Below, piece by piece: positions 20,467 through 31,084 of a DNA stretch of 64,000 bases (position 1 is its first letter; each line of letters begins with the position of its first letter). The stretch comes from Zasmidium citrigriseum. Its lineage: Eukaryota; Ascomycota; Dothideomycetes; Mycosphaerellales; Mycosphaerellaceae. Made by a program: the position numbers and the translations under genes. The notes beneath the pieces are model-generated. The model had not been told where the DNA came from. It searched no databases and saw only the letters and a list, made by a program, of their open reading frames with translations. Where the stretch lies: positions 62,001 to 126,000 of the forward strand of contig NHNW01000014.1 of NCBI GenBank assembly GCA_002786025.1. Reading direction: 5' to 3'.

Positions 20467-23067
20467 CTACGAGACCATCTCCCGCCGATCCTCCAATTCA
20501 ACACCGCCAGCAGCAGGTCCTCGTCCCTCCTCGTCCAAGCCTCTCGCTCTTGAGTCCAGACCAGCACTACTCGGCGGCGTACTGAGATGCGATTGTCCAT
20601 CGCCAAGTCTCAGCCGTCCACCGCTTACTCTCCCAACCCTCGAAGTGACCCAGCCAGCGGCTCGCTTGATGACTTCCCATATCCTTTCCTGCCCAGCTTT
20701 CTGCCCTTCCTCATCTCGTGGGTTCTCATGCGCTTCGACGCTGAACTGGTACTTCAGACAATCCTTGACTGTCACCAGTCCCATTAATCGACCACGATGC
20801 TCGACTAGGATGACCCGTGGACCGAGCTTCTTGAAGAGCTCCATGACAGTTTCCAAGGGTAGTCGAGGATGGACGGCGAGTGGAGTTGGGTCGACGAACT
20901 TGGAGAAGTCGATGCTCATTGCGCCAGCTGTGGCGTCCATGTCGTCAAATGAGATTGCCGGAGCGGCCGCTGATGGGGTTGCTGCTGTTCGGGGCCCTTC
21001 ATGGGGCGAGAAGAAGCATCTAGCATTCGAAGAGACGGGCGACTCTCGCCTCGCGCGATCGATGGCGTAACGTAGCTCAGTGCGGCCGATGTACCCGATC
21101 AATACTCGTGTCCCCATATCTTCCACGATTGGGAAGCCTTGGTATTTGCCCTCGGCGAGAGCTCGCTCTACCTGAGCCAAGGCAAGTCCTGTCGCAGAAA
21201 GCACAGTAGGATCGGTCGTCATTGTCTGCGATACCGGCACACCGAATGTATGCTCTTCCTTGTTGTCCAGGAATGGGAAGCCATTGAACCAGATCATGCG
21301 GTCGGCAATGCCTCCTTTACCAAACATCTCAGAAACGCCTTTGGTGACTCCGACGACAATCATGGTCGGCAGGATGTAGGTCAAGGCGCCAGTCAGTTCG
21401 AACATAATGACCACAACGGAGACTGTGAGATGCATTATGCCAGACAGTGCAGCACCAGCGCCTAGGAAAGCGTAGGTGCCAGGTGTAATGCAAGGTACGT
21501 CGGGGTCGCAAGCAGAAAAGTAGGCGGCGTCCGGGAAAGACTCATGCAATGCTTGAACGAGAATGCCAATCATACGGCCGAATGAAGCACCGATGGCCAT
21601 GGATGGTACAAAGATTCCAGCCGGAACTTTGCAGCCGTAGGATATGATGACGAGGAAGATTCGGATCACGGTAGCAAGGGCGAGCGAAAGGACCATGTGC
21701 CAGCGATTTTGAACATCGCAAAGCTCGTCGTAATCATGGCCACCCTCACATTCCAGGAAGAGAATCTCCATGCTCTCGGTCATGTCGATGCGAAGAAACA
21801 TGTTGGGATAGCAGATGATCGCGGTGCCCAGCGCCAGAAGAGTAGCTTCCAGAATGGCATACTTGGTGAGAAATCGCTTTCGGAAGGCCTGTACACGGAG
21901 GTTCCACTTCATAACAAAAGCGCCATAGAGACCGCCGAAGGTTCCAATCAGGATGTAGAACGGGATCTCAAAGAAGTGCCAGCTGCGATCGTAGCGAACA
22001 GTGAACATGACCAGCTGTCCGGTGCGGAAAGGATTCATCCCGGCCAGGACTGCGGTGGCTACCAGGGCGCAGAAATAGGATCGCCACATTGTTTTGAGTG
22101 GGAAGTAGTTGCTCATCTCCTCCAGACTGAATAGCACGCCTCCGATAGGGGATCCAAAAGCGACTGCCACCCCTGCTGCTGCACATGCTGACAGGATCTC
22201 CCTCGTCTTTGCCGCATTCCGCCGATATTTGTAGAACAGTCGACTGATGACATTGCCAGTGCACACCGCATAGTGTACACTGGGTCCCTCCTTTCCAACA
22301 CTCAGCCCGGACGCAATAGCCAGGGGCAAACCAATGCTCTTGATCAACAGCGTCCAGAAGCCCAGAAAGCCTTTCATAACGAAGCCCGCAATGATGCATT
22401 TGATCTCACTGATTCCACTCCCTGCCGCATATGGCGCAAAGCTCTTGACAAGCCGCGCACTCGTAAAAGCAAAGATGGTGCTGAAGAGGATATAGAGCAC
22501 ATAATTCAGCGGCCAGAAACCACTCCAATGATGCCACTCGTCACACCCACTCTCAGCACCCCAGCAGCAAAAACTCTCATTCAAGTAGAAAGCCGTCGTG
22601 CAGTATCCCAGCTTGATATCGCTCAACCATTCTGTCACGATGTTCAGAAAGGCAGCGTTCAAGCCAATAGCCGCTCCGATCAAGCTGACCACAATCCAGC
22701 CCTGTCCAGCATCATACGCCTCCCATAGCTTCCTCCTCCAGCCTAATCGACCCTCTGCATCAAAGAAACCCGCACGCTCCTGCCGCCGCGCCTTACGCCG
22801 TTGCTGTTCTCGCGCTGCATCTTGAACCCAGTCGATAGTTGTGAAATCCTCATACCGCTTGATCTCGGCAATCTCCTCCGCGACTATCTGATCGGCGGGC
22901 GTAATCGGAGTAGCAGCATTCCCAGCTTCAGCGGTGGAGAGGGCGGAGAGACGGCGGTTTAGGGGATTGGGCTGTGTTCTGGTTGCGGAGGAGACGGAGG
23001 TGGCATAGCTGCTGCGGCGGGTGGCGGAGGGCGACTGGATGGAGATTTGGCTGACGCGGCGGTTCAT
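20467..23067 (-). CDS. CLC-type voltage-gated chloride channel/exchanger
   Basis: Intronless, 866 residues from the ATG at 23067. After a ~130-residue cytosolic N-terminus come the CLC membrane helices with the conserved anion-pathway motifs GSGISEIKC and GKEGPSVH (the gating Glu) and the GSPIGGVLFSLEE segment. KVPAGIFVPSMAIGASFGR and the Tyr-containing end helices complete the pore. Two CBS domains follow in the C-terminal cytosol (SQTMTTDPTVLSATG to RTELRYAI, and VDPTPLAVHPRLPLETVMELF to VKDCLKYQF). The tail is low complexity. Gef1-like proteins act in Golgi/vacuole anion and copper homeostasis; the exact fungal class is not settled from sequence alone. The start is 268 bases from DPB3 on the opposite strand. 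Confidence 0.95.
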   Translation of the reverse strand: MNRRVSQISIQSPSATRRSSYATSVSSATRTQPNPLNRRLSALSTAEAGNAATPITPADQIVAEEIAEIKRYEDFTTIDWVQDAAREQQRRKARRQERAGFFDAEGRLGWRRKLWEAYDAGQGWIVVSLIGAAIGLNAAFLNIVTEWLSDIKLGYCTTAFYLNESFCCWGAESGCDEWHHWSGFWPLNYVLYILFSTIFAFTSARLVKSFAPYAAGSGISEIKCIIAGFVMKGFLGFWTLLIKSIGLPLAIASGLSVGKEGPSVHYAVCTGNVISRLFYKYRRNAAKTREILSACAAAGVAVAFGSPIGGVLFSLEEMSNYFPLKTMWRSYFCALVATAVLAGMNPFRTGQLVMFTVRYDRSWHFFEIPFYILIGTFGGLYGAFVMKWNLRVQAFRKRFLTKYAILEATLLALGTAIICYPNMFLRIDMTESMEILFLECEGGHDYDELCDVQNRWHMVLSLALATVIRIFLVIISYGCKVPAGIFVPSMAIGASFGRMIGILVQALHESFPDAAYFSACDPDVPCITPGTYAFLGAGAALSGIMHLTVSVVVIMFELTGALTYILPTMIVVGVTKGVSEMFGKGGIADRMIWFNGFPFLDNKEEHTFGVPVSQTMTTDPTVLSATGLALAQVERALAEGKYQGFPIVEDMGTRVLIGYIGRTELRYAIDRARRESPVSSNARCFFSPHEGPRTAATPSAAAPAISFDDMDATAGAMSIDFSKFVDPTPLAVHPRLPLETVMELFKKLGPRVILVEHRGRLMGLVTVKDCLKYQFSVEAHENPRDEEGQKAGQERIWEVIKRAAGWVTSRVGRVSGGRLRLGDGQSHLSTPPSSAGLDSRARGLDEEGRGPAAGGVELEDRREMVS

Positions 23068-23335
23068 CGCATGTCGTGGTCGGATATTAAGGGACAGGCT
23101 GAAGTGTCCATTGGTCTGTGGGATGTCGTTGTTCGATGTTCTGAGGCATCAATGGGAGAGCTGACATGTGAAAGGCTCGGAGAATCTTCGGGAGACGGCG
23201 CGTGCCTTGTTCGCGTGCACCTCACGTCTCGAGATCTTCAATCAATCAACCCACTCCGCCAACGAGAAACACGTCCGGATATACGATCATAGCCAAGTCG
23301 ACAAACCATACGAGTTGAAGAGAACGCGCTCGAAC

Positions 23336-23982
23336 ATGCCGTACAACAACACGCCGATCGCTCCGTCGAAGGAGGTCACTGGCACAGTCTGTCTTCCGCG
23401 TAAGAGCTCCGCAGTGCTACATTTGAAAGACATAGCAGACTGACGATGCGCAGTCGCGCGTGTAAAGAAGATTATCAATGTGGACCCAGACATCGGCAAC
23501 TGCAGCAACAACGCCGCCTTCGCTATCACCGTCGCGACCGAAATGTTCCTACAGCACCTAGTCGAGCAATCCTACACACAGGTCAAGACTGAGCACACAC
23601 AAAAGCCGAGGCGAAACATTCAGTATCGGGATGTTGGTCAGTCCACCCTCAATAGCCATATCTTGTTCGTCTTTTGAAGAATACCCACTGACCCTTCCCA
23701 GCAAACGCAGTAGCCCGTGTCGAAAACCTCGAGTTTCTCTCCGATGTCGTCCCCCGAACCATGACGTACAAGCAGTATAAACAAAAGCAGGCCAAAGAAG
23801 CGAGCAACCCATCGAATGCGACCAACGGTCAAGGTACTCTGGATGGGCATATGGGAGTCAAAGAGCCGCAAGCAACAAATGGAGCTTCGCACGATGCGAT
23901 GGAAGTCGAAGCTGGTGGTTCAAAGAATGACACTGCTGTCTCTGTGGACGATCAGGACTCGGATGGCATGGATGAGACCTAA
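23336..23982 (+). CDS. DPB3: DNA polymerase epsilon subunit C (histone-fold, Dpb3-like)
   Basis: Exons 23336-23399, 23454-23636 and 23702-23982 join in frame to 175 residues. The H2A/NF-YC-like histone fold reads LARVKKIINVDPDIGNCSNNA, FAITVATEMFLQHLVEQ, and after intron 2 YRDVANAVARVENLEFLSDVVPRTMTYKQY, the last part being characteristic of Dpb3/CHRAC-type subunits. An acidic, Asn/Ser-rich tail follows. It would pair with a Dpb4 partner in the polymerase epsilon holoenzyme and possibly in chromatin-remodelling complexes. A basic insertion (HTQKPRRNIQ) sits between the second and third helices. Divergent from the CLC gene. Confidence 0.88.
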
Positions 23983-24905
23983 GAGCAGAGTGAATACGAA
24001 AAATATGTATGGACCGCGAGAGAGCATTGAGGGCTTCTGTGGTTGCAGTACGGAATCCGGACTCCCGCTACAACGGGAGACTACGGAACGGGATGATTCT
24101 GTCGCTCAGAGGACATGCACACCCACCTCCTCGGACTGGCCGGGCTCTGAAGTGCAAGCGACACAACGGGTACCCAAAGGGCTCGGAAACTCGGAAACCT
24201 ACCTCACCATGATACCCATGCAGTAATTCTGGCCTGGGTGCTTTCGGCTGGGCCTTTAATGCTTAGCAGTCAGCGCTTGTTGGAGTACAGGAAAGACAAC
24301 AGCATCACATGGAGTCCACGAGGAAGAGTTCGATCCCCCAGAGCAGCGGTCAATGGCATCCATGCTCGTTTTCGGAGAGGTCACTGAATGGCATGCATGC
24401 TTGAAGAAGAACAGGCCCCCAAAGAGGATCAGAGCACATCCAATAGCGATCAAGTCTTCTGCAAAATGCGAAATAAGCACTTCGATCATTATGCGTACTT
24501 CTTCTTGACTGATGCACCGTCCGCAGTAAACATGAATTGGACGGAATGCGGGGTTCAATTCGGAGGCGACTCTTGATCCTTCCGACTCGGCATGCCGAAA
24601 CACTCTTCGAAACAAACGCACCGATCACAGTTTCGTAGTTGGTCGTGTGACAGGCACCTCATTCCCATCCGTCCAGCTTGGTGTTGGCAATGCACACTTG
24701 CCTGAGGCACAGTACCAGCTCCGGTGAAAGCAACAAGCTGCATCCCGAATTCTGATGCCTACCTACCAATGCGCCGCAACACCAGCTCAAGCCATCGTAA
24801 GGCACCAACTTACCACAACAAACATCTTTCCACCTGTTCCAAATTCCAAGTCCTCCCAAAATCCTCCCACTCCCTCTTTCACTCGCTGAAGTTCTGTCAC
24901 CAACA
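23983..24905. other. intergenic, no gene seen
   Basis: About 920 bases. I looked for tRNA boxes and coding frames on both strands; a TTCGATCCC string near 24330 has no matching stem. The last ~150 bases, rich in A/C, look like the leader of the F-box-like gene. Confidence 0.5.
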
Positions 24906-26318
24906 ATGGAAACGCTCTCCCACCTCTTCAGCTTCACAACAAGTCTCCAAACAACCTATCGACAACTCCAAATCAACCGCTCCAATGCACAAATCGCCGC
25001 TAAAACACGCAGCCCGGCTTCGTCTCTACTATGGCTACCGGATGACATCCTGCTGATCATCTTCGATCTACTTCAGCAGAGCGATCGTCAGCGTATTCTC
25101 GATGGTCAAATCGCCGAATTCGCAGCATGTGGACGCTCCCGCCACATCGTGAGCAGGACGCCTCACTCCTCACAGCGCCGCCGTGAAGGAGACTTCGTTC
25201 AGTTTTCCACAAGTTGTCGAAGAGTTCGATGTCTCGCAGAACCAAGACTTTTCAAGGTTGTAAGGATGGGATCGAGCTGGAGTCCTGAGCGGGCCGCGAA
25301 AGCCTTGCAGAGTCTGAGCAGTTCGGACAGCGCGAAATGCTACACACGAGAATTGAGTCTGGATATCTGGTCCGGGCCTGATGTCCAGACGCCAGCTGCG
25401 GCCAAGAAACTTCTTCGGCTCGGGCAGACTTTTGTTATTGCGACGCAGAGCCTGGAGAGGTTGGAGAAGTTGACGTTGACTTTGCCTGCGAGCACGGCGT
25501 TGGCTTTGCACGGCGCCTTCAAAGTCGCTGGTGTTGAAGGCAGGGAGACCGCACTGCCGGGCGTGAAAGAGCTGGTCCTGAGTCCGTTCATGCATTGGAT
25601 TATCGAGTACTGTCCGAACGTGAGGAGCATCGAATCGAACGACTGGGTCTTGCACGGGATTGCGCGGATGGATTTAGTGGCGGTACTCATCGAGGCAGCT
25701 GGGAAAGCGCCTTTCCTCGAACACTTCTCGCTGCACTGTCGCTGGCGAATTGAGTTGCTGGAGAAGGTCGTGCAGACAATGCCCCAATTGAAGTCTCTCG
25801 CCCTCCGTGGGGGACAGTATCTCAGCGATATGAGCCGGATGCTGTCTGTGCTGAAGAAGATGCCGAAGTTGGAGAGACTGGAGCTGCTCGACGCGAGATC
25901 GGTCAATGATGTTCTCCATCATCGGGATTCGCACCACAGTACTTCAGAGCCATTCTTCTGGGTCGATGTCATGACATCGTCACAGGAGAAGGTCACGAAT
26001 GCCGTCTTTCAGAGTTTGTGGACGTTGCAGACGCTGTCGCTAGGTGGCTATTTCGTCGCCAAGGTGGTGAGTCGAGGGAAGAGGAAGATCGATGTGAGAT
26101 GGGAGATCACTGCTTGCGATACTCCTGCGGGTCGTTATCTTCAGAGGACTCTGGGGCGTACTGTATCAGGCGCCGAGCTTTGTATTGGAGGCCATGGCGG
26201 GATGGAGCTCACTTGTGATATGGAGGAGGATTGGAAACAAACTTGCATGGTGTCAGAGTTCGAGGATGAGGAGGAGTTGAGGGAATTGGAGCTTTTGCAG
26301 GAAGAGATGAACATGTGA
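24906..26318 (+). CDS. F-box-like / LRR-like protein
   Basis: Intronless, 470 residues. An F-box-like motif occupies residues ~42-110: LLWLPDDILLIIFDLLQQSD at its start, and after an insertion FSTSCRRVRCLAEPRLFKVV. The body is a run of leucine-rich stretches spaced 25-30 residues apart (LERLEKLTLTLP, LPGVKELVLSP, MPQLKSLALRGGQ, MPKLERLELLDA), typical of fungal F-box/LRR-like substrate receptors. This would place it in an SCF-type ubiquitin ligase, recruiting an unknown target. The ~35-residue insertion inside the F-box region is unusual and makes the domain call less certain. Confidence 0.75.
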   Translation: METLSHLFSFTTSLQTTYRQLQINRSNAQIAAKTRSPASSLLWLPDDILLIIFDLLQQSDRQRILDGQIAEFAACGRSRHIVSRTPHSSQRRREGDFVQFSTSCRRVRCLAEPRLFKVVRMGSSWSPERAAKALQSLSSSDSAKCYTRELSLDIWSGPDVQTPAAAKKLLRLGQTFVIATQSLERLEKLTLTLPASTALALHGAFKVAGVEGRETALPGVKELVLSPFMHWIIEYCPNVRSIESNDWVLHGIARMDLVAVLIEAAGKAPFLEHFSLHCRWRIELLEKVVQTMPQLKSLALRGGQYLSDMSRMLSVLKKMPKLERLELLDARSVNDVLHHRDSHHSTSEPFFWVDVMTSSQEKVTNAVFQSLWTLQTLSLGGYFVAKVVSRGKRKIDVRWEITACDTPAGRYLQRTLGRTVSGAELCIGGHGGMELTCDMEEDWKQTCMVSEFEDEEELRELELLQEEMNM

Positions 26319-28352
26319 TGTCTTTTCTGAATAGGGAGGGAGGATGCAGAAGTTTAACGATATAATGTCTAATGTAATGATGGATTGAGATCGGATTCAC
26401 TTACCTCTCCGCCAACCCGGCTCTCACATGCTGCACCCCATTCCACTGCCACCCGCCATGATCCTTCCACCACTGGGAGAATTTTCAGCTACACCCTCAT
26501 CAGCGTTGTTCGACCTGCCACAAGCAGCACTCCGCGTGATGCAGGCGACAGGCGATTGACAAATAGGCGAGTTTGTTCGGTATGCCGGTAGATGTATGCA
26601 TGGTATCTCGGCGTGCGTTCTTTTTTAGGGGTCATCCTGGGGCAGAACGTGAACGGCTGGCGTTAGCAGTGCGTGCTATGGGCTTAGCTGTGTCGGATCT
26701 GCTGCTGCAAGCAGTCATAGCTCCTCGAGCTGCTGAGGGGAGGTGGAGTTGCGGACGATAAGTCTCTGGGTCGGGCGTTTCTTTTCAGGCAGCCTCGCAT
26801 GCATTTGCGATCAGGTGACATGAATCGCTCTTTGGGTGTTGGTGCAGTTATGGATGGTGGGTGTAGGGTATCGATGAAGTTGCTCTGCTGACGGCATGAA
26901 CTCCGAAGTGTTTGACGTCGTCAATCAGGGGTGGAGGCGTTCATTCCGGCAAGGCCGCGGTAGAATCTGAGTAAGGTGGGCGGCGGCAATGATCGACGCA
27001 TCGAAGAGAAGGGGGTGGTTTGGGTGGTTTGGGCGCAGGCTGGCAGCGACGTGCAAGCGCCCAACACCTTCTGACCTCACCTCTTACTCGTCTCCGCCGT
27101 CAACACGCAGGCCCAATCACAGGCCCATCCGCACGCGTGCTTCACACATGTGTCGTGCGTGCGTGCAATGGCAGCGTGCCCAACACGCACGCACACATGC
27201 TGAAGAGACAGAGCGAATTGGCGAGGCGAACAGTGCAGCACCGGCACAGCGAGGGAAATATGGAGCGATAGCTTTGTCGATCGCGCCCGCTCTCGAACAA
27301 GCCTGGCAGAGCTCGGGGCCCGGCCAAGAGGTTCAAGCAAAGCAAAGAAAACAAGAGGGAGAAGAGCGTTGCGGTGCAAACGGCTCAACACGCACTGCCG
27401 GTGGCCGCACGCGAGATTGATGACCGCGTTGGATCAGATAGCTGGTAGCGGGTGAGAGGCAGGTGTTTGGTGTGGAGGCGTTTCTCCGGCGATCATCCCG
27501 GCCGCTGGTTGTTTCTGGTGGAGGAAGTCCAGACGAGCTCCGCTTTGCTGTTCGTATTTCCAGGGACAGCCATCGTGAGTGAATTGTAGATGTTGTTGGT
27601 GATGAAGGTGATGTAGTGGTGTGTGCAGGCTGTAGGCGTGTGCAATAAGTGTGTGGCCGGGCTAAAAAGCAGGCCAGGTCGAATTCGCTGATTGGCGCAG
27701 GGCTGCGATAGTGGATTGAATCAAACAATAGGAGAGCAAGACAGGGAGCGGAAGAGCGCTAGAAAAGGGCAGCAATTAATCGATGAATTGATTGAGAAAA
27801 GAAGCCTGCTTTTTCATGTTGTGGTGCAGTGCGATTGTTCGTGCAGCCTTCCAGAACAAACGCCTCTCTCGTGCGTGGCACATTCCGAGCTGTCCCTGCC
27901 TCCGCCGGCACCATCGACCAGCGCCCCCGTCCACGGCGAACTACTGCTGCTGCTACTCTCTACCTTTGCTGCCACCGCCGCGCCATCCCACTCCACCCCC
28001 AACCACCCTTCGACCATTGCCGCACCGCTCCCGCCGCGCGCTCGCTAGTTGGCCCCGTTGCTTGCCGTCACCGCGTGCATTGAGCAGCGGCCGCGACGAT
28101 CTCATCTCCTGCAAGGACCACCACCGACCACCGCGCCCAAGGCAAAAGCCGAGCCCACCACCCAACTCCATCACACACTGCCGTGCTCCAACAACACACC
28201 ACTCCACCCTCTCAGTCCCGCCCGGCGCATCTCGACGGCTGCATTCGCTGCACGCGCGCCTTGCCTCGATTCGACGCCAGCCAGCCGCCCCAACAACCCG
28301 CCATCTGCATCCTCCTCGGCCCTGACCGCTCCTGTCGCTGTCTCTCCCAGCA
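26319..28352. other. long gene-free region upstream of rasA
   Basis: About 2 kb without a supported gene. The first half is of mixed composition. 27,080-27,200 holds CA/ACGC-rich alternations (cacgcacgcacacatg), and 27,900-28,350 is very C/T-rich with many short cytosine tracts, as in fungal promoters and 5' leaders of signalling genes. Several open frames exist on both strands but are low complexity and mutually overlapping. Confidence 0.55.
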
Positions 28353-29301
28353 ATGGCTTCCAAAGTACGCCCTCCCTGCTGTGCGAGCCCGCTCTCTTGC
28401 TCCACCCAAGCTAACGCACAATGTCGCAGTTCCTCCGGGAATACAAGCTGGTCGTCGTCGGCGGTGGTGGCGTGGGAAAGAGTTGTTTGACCATCCAGCT
28501 CATCCAGTCCCACTTCGTCGACGAATATGACCCAACTATCGAAGGTACAGCTCTCCCATCGAATACTATACACGCTGTCGTCGCCGGGCAGCTCGACAAC
28601 ACGAGACACTAACGTAATGCCGCGCAGACTCCTACCGCAAGCAGTGCGTCATCGACGATGAGGTCGCGCTACTAGACGTTCTCGATACCGCCGGTCAAGA
28701 AGAATACTCGGCCATGCGCGAACAGTACATGCGGACCGGCGAAGGCTTTCTCCTCGTCTACAGCATCACGTCGCGGCAAAGCTTCGAAGAGATTGTCACA
28801 TTCCAACAGCAAATATTGCGAGTCAAGGACAAGGACTACTTCCCTATAATTGTCGTGGGCAACAAGTGCGATCTGGAGTCAGAGCGGCAAGTGAGCACAG
28901 AAGGTGGGTCTTCACACACACACATGTTTGCATCGAGGGTGTGGTATGGTCGCCACGTGGCGTGCACGCGCATTGTCGGACATGCTCGCGCGCCCACGCC
29001 ACGGGCACGCATACCGCATCAATGGCTATCAGAGAACAATGAGAACTAACGCGTAGTGTGTCTTGCAGAGGGTAAACAGCTCGCGCGATCATTCGGCTGC
29101 AAGTTCATCGAGACCTCCGCCAAGTCACGCATCAACGTCGACAACGCCTTCTACGACATCGTTCGCGAGATTCGGAAATACAACAAGGACATGTCGGGAT
29201 ACCCAGGTGGCGGAGGCAGTGGTGGCAAGCCGAAGGAGGACATGGGCGTGGAGGACTCAGAGCAACAAGCTGGATGCTGTGGGAAGTGCGTGGTGATGTA
29301 A
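28353..29301 (+). CDS. rasA: Ras small GTPase (RasA/Ras1 type)
   Basis: Exons 28353-28364, 28430-28544, 28628-28903 and 29069-29301 join in frame to 211 residues. The tiny first exon codes only MASK; the ATG at 28421 seen downstream lies in intron 1 and is not the start. Motifs: P-loop GGGGVGKS at residues 15-22, switch I YDPTIED, switch [14 protein letters not shown], and TSAK. The C-terminus has a Gly-rich linker, then CCGKCVVM: the CaaX box CVVM for farnesylation plus upstream cysteines for palmitoylation, which target it to the plasma membrane. RasA proteins control growth, polarity and conidiation through adenylate cyclase and MAPK routes. No residue change suggesting constitutive activation is visible. 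Confidence 0.96.
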
Positions 29302-30290
29302 TATCGCACCGCTCCGTTTCAACCCGCGCCCCGAAAGACGAAACCGCGGCCAACCGGAGGACGAACACGCTTTTCCGCGTCGCGACGCTGCGATTTCGAT
29401 AGAACGAGAACAATCGGTGAGACGTAACGGAGTGCATTGGGTATCGAAAAAGAGAGATTTTCGGGCACGAACGAGAGAATTATTCTATGATGACAGCGAA
29501 GATGGTGGAGGAGGAGGTTTGCTGCGGAGCGCATCTTGGCGCGTGAGGTTCGATCAAGAACCGCGAGACGGGTTTTCTAGAGAGCGAAAAGGGCGTGCGC
29601 CAATCGAGATACGGCCGTTTCACAACCAAAAAGCAGCAGCAAATGGCATGAGGGAATGGGAAGAGCTTTCGGCACGCGGATCCATGAAGTGCCGTCCGTT
29701 TTTGTCGTGTCCGAGGGATGGGGCCTTGCTGCTATCAATTACTGCGACTGGCAGTAACGAAAGCCCCCTCGAAACTTTTTTACTTGCATCACTTTTGATA
29801 TCTATGCCTTAAGCATGCATCGGGTTGTCTCCTTTTTCTATCGATTTTGAACGAAACGACCGAGTGTCAATGGAAGTGATTCCAATCCCTACTTTTCAAG
29901 CTGTGGTGTGATGTATCCCCGACTGACAAATAAAGGTCGGTATCCTTGCTGTGACTTGCAGGTGCTTGCAGGAGTTCTGCAGATGCTGTCAAGGACTGGG
30001 GAGGGAGCAGCTGCGTGGTTGTATGCAGGCGGCATGTGATGACAAAACTCTGGGAAATAGCATAGGTTGTTGGTTTGCCAAAAGTGTACGGACCGGATGG
30101 GACTGTCGTGATTTCGTGTCGTTTACTCATCAATGCACAGCAAATGCATGTCTTGTGCTCCTCCTGGGCCTTCGCCCTTGATGCAATGCTCAATCCTCAC
30201 GCTTTCACGCCTGTGTCCCAAGCCAGTCCTTAGCATGCATGGTCTCTGCCCCTTCTCCCTCCTAATGCTTCTTGCGGAGTATGGTGCTCA
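29302..30290. other. intergenic, 3' flank of rasA and of GMF gene
   Basis: About 990 bases between two convergent genes. An open frame at 29417-29812 is of unlike composition with no motif and is probably not a gene. No RNA gene recognised. Confidence 0.5.
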
Positions 30291-30877
30291 TTACTCCCCC
30301 CTCAGCCTATCCTCAATACTCTCCACCTCCTCCGCACTATCAATCTCAATCAACCGTCCCGCTTCCGCCGTATTCCTCATCAACTCTTTCGCCCCGGCGT
30401 ACAACATTCGCATTTCACTCGTGCAGGTCGGTGGGAGGTAGTTCAGCATTACGTAGGGGACGGAGAGGCGGCCGGAGTCCTACAGCATTATCCAGGTTAG
30501 TATATGAGGGATTTCGGGGGATATGGGCAGGGGCTGGATGGGGACTGGTACCATTTGCAACGGGTATGATAGCAAAACGTAGCGGGGTGAATTGTCTGGG
30601 AGGTCATCGCTGAGGTCTTGCATGTTGGAGTAGACTGTGTCTGAGGCCGGGGTGATTTCGAGGGTGGATTTGTTGATTTGGTCTTCTTGAGCATACGTCA
30701 GCCTTCCCATCGCTCGTCCTCTTGCTTCCATTTGTGCAGATCTTTGGGAGTTGTTGGTGGTGTTGGCGTACATATCACAGCCTGCGGATCCTTCGCCCGA
30801 CTCGTCGTAAGGCGGAATTTGCGCAATTTATCTTTCGTCTCCGTGGAGAAGGTGTAGAGGCGTTGTTCGGAAGACAT
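30291..30877 (-). CDS. glia maturation factor-like ADF-H protein
   Basis: Exons 30877-30772, 30682-30552 and 30479-30291 join in frame to 141 residues. The second acceptor gives AVIYQINKSTLEI, as expected for the family. The single ADF-homology domain reads LYTFSTETKDKLRKFRL, LSDDLPDNSPRYVLLSYPL, then GRLSVPYVMLNYLPPTC and MRMLYAGAKELMRNTAEAG before an acidic end helix. GMF proteins bind the Arp2/3 complex, not actin filaments, and promote debranching and inhibit nucleation (yeast Aim7, fission yeast Gmf1). The length equals the family norm. Cytoplasmic, at actin patches. Confidence 0.9.
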
Positions 30878-31084
30878 CTTCGCCAATATCCCTCTTCTTC
30901 GTACACGAAATGTGGTTGTTAGAAGGTTATCTGCAACCCCACGAAGTGAAGACTGAAGTCCCACCAACCCGACTCGGCCCCGCAAATCGGGCTTTGGGTT
31001 GGCTCAATGGCGACATCACTTCTTCCACTCCATCCTCCCTCACCATGATATAATCTCCTTCTCTCAATTCGATATTACTATCTA

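Noticed and set aside
24320..24350. TTCGATCCC string resembling a tRNA T-loop/B box
   Set aside because: Flanking bases do not pair as a T stem and no A box or acceptor stem is found upstream.
26989..27728. Overlapping frames upstream of rasA on both strands
   Set aside because: Low complexity and mutually overlapping; no domain or family pattern.
29417..29812. 131-residue frame downstream of rasA
   Set aside because: No motif, biased composition, and located in the probable rasA 3' region.
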